This document shows, piece after piece, positions 6,918-6,967 of a DNA stretch of 6,967 bases (position 1 is its first letter; every line of letters begins with the position of its first letter). Origin of the DNA: Croceicoccus sp. (GTDB taxonomy: Bacteria > Pseudomonadota > Alphaproteobacteria > Sphingomonadales > Sphingomonadaceae). Under the pieces are notes generated by a model. The model was given only the letters and a program-made list of their open reading frames with translations, ran no database searches and was not told the origin of the DNA. The stretch lies in contig JAPYSD010000188.1 of NCBI GenBank assembly GCA_029936705.1, forward strand, positions 1 through 6,967. Reading direction: 5' to 3'. A program made the translations under genes and the position numbers.

Positions 6918-6967
6918 TGGTGCCGCTTACAGGACTCGAACCTGTGACCCCCGCATTACGAATGCGA
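6918..6967 (-). tRNA. tRNA-Thr (anticodon CGT), cut at the window edge
   Basis: Read on the - strand, the visible 50 bases hold the 3' two-thirds of a tRNA. The anticodon stem TCGCA/TGCGG encloses the loop TTCGTAA with anticodon CGT at 6960-6958, which reads the threonine codon ACG. A five-base variable loop follows, then the T arm ACAGG-TTCGAGT-CCTGT. The 3' acceptor strand AAGCGGC, discriminator base A and an encoded CCA (6920-6918) complete it. The D arm and 5' acceptor strand lie beyond the window. The gene faces the polysaccharide operon and is a separate transcription unit. tRNA 3' ends are common integration sites, but no copy of this one is seen elsewhere in the window. Confidence 0.93.

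Noticed and set aside
1..6967. CRISPR array, insertion sequence, toxin-antitoxin pair or anti-phage system
   Set aside because: No regularly spaced repeats, transposase or nuclease motifs, or paired toxin and antitoxin frames were seen. The hydrophobic peptide at the left end alone is too weak for a toxin call.

Overview
The window looks like part of a surface-polysaccharide (O-antigen, exopolysaccharide or capsule type) assembly locus from a Gram-negative bacterium. I infer an alphaproteobacterium, perhaps a sphingomonad, from codon use and protein style. That placement is a guess, because nothing here is a taxonomic marker. Five confident protein genes lie on the + strand, and one tRNA gene is cut by the right edge on the - strand.

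Layout. Positions 1-695 hold no confident gene. They contain a good stem-loop whose T-run makes it a terminator for - strand transcription (76-102), two very short - strand reading frames upstream of it, and a weak candidate promoter for the + operon. Positions 696-2006 encode a Wzx-like polytopic membrane flippase. It overlaps 1993-2613, a class I SAM-dependent methyltransferase. A 142-base gap follows, containing a short frame that begins like a glycosyltransferase and stops after 32 residues. Three GT4-type (GT-B fold) glycosyltransferases then follow almost without spacing: 2756-3778, 3782-5146 (with a four-cysteine cluster) and 5148-6470. Positions 6471-6917 show only weak hairpins. Positions 6918-6967 are the 3' two-thirds of a tRNA-Thr(CGT), read on the - strand and facing the operon.

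How the genes work together (inference). The three cytoplasmic glycosyltransferases would add successive sugars from nucleotide-sugar donors to a lipid-linked acceptor. The methyltransferase could methylate a sugar or terminal residue. The flippase would move the finished lipid-linked oligosaccharide across the inner membrane. No initiating sugar-phosphate transferase, Wzy polymerase, chain-length regulator, outer-membrane exporter or nucleotide-sugar synthesis gene is visible, so these would have to lie outside the window.

I found no CRISPR array, intact transposase, phage gene or defence system. The most unusual items are the cysteine cluster in the second transferase, the glycosyltransferase-like stub at 2632-2730, and the small - strand unit at the left end. 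All functional calls rest on motif recognition by eye, without database searches.
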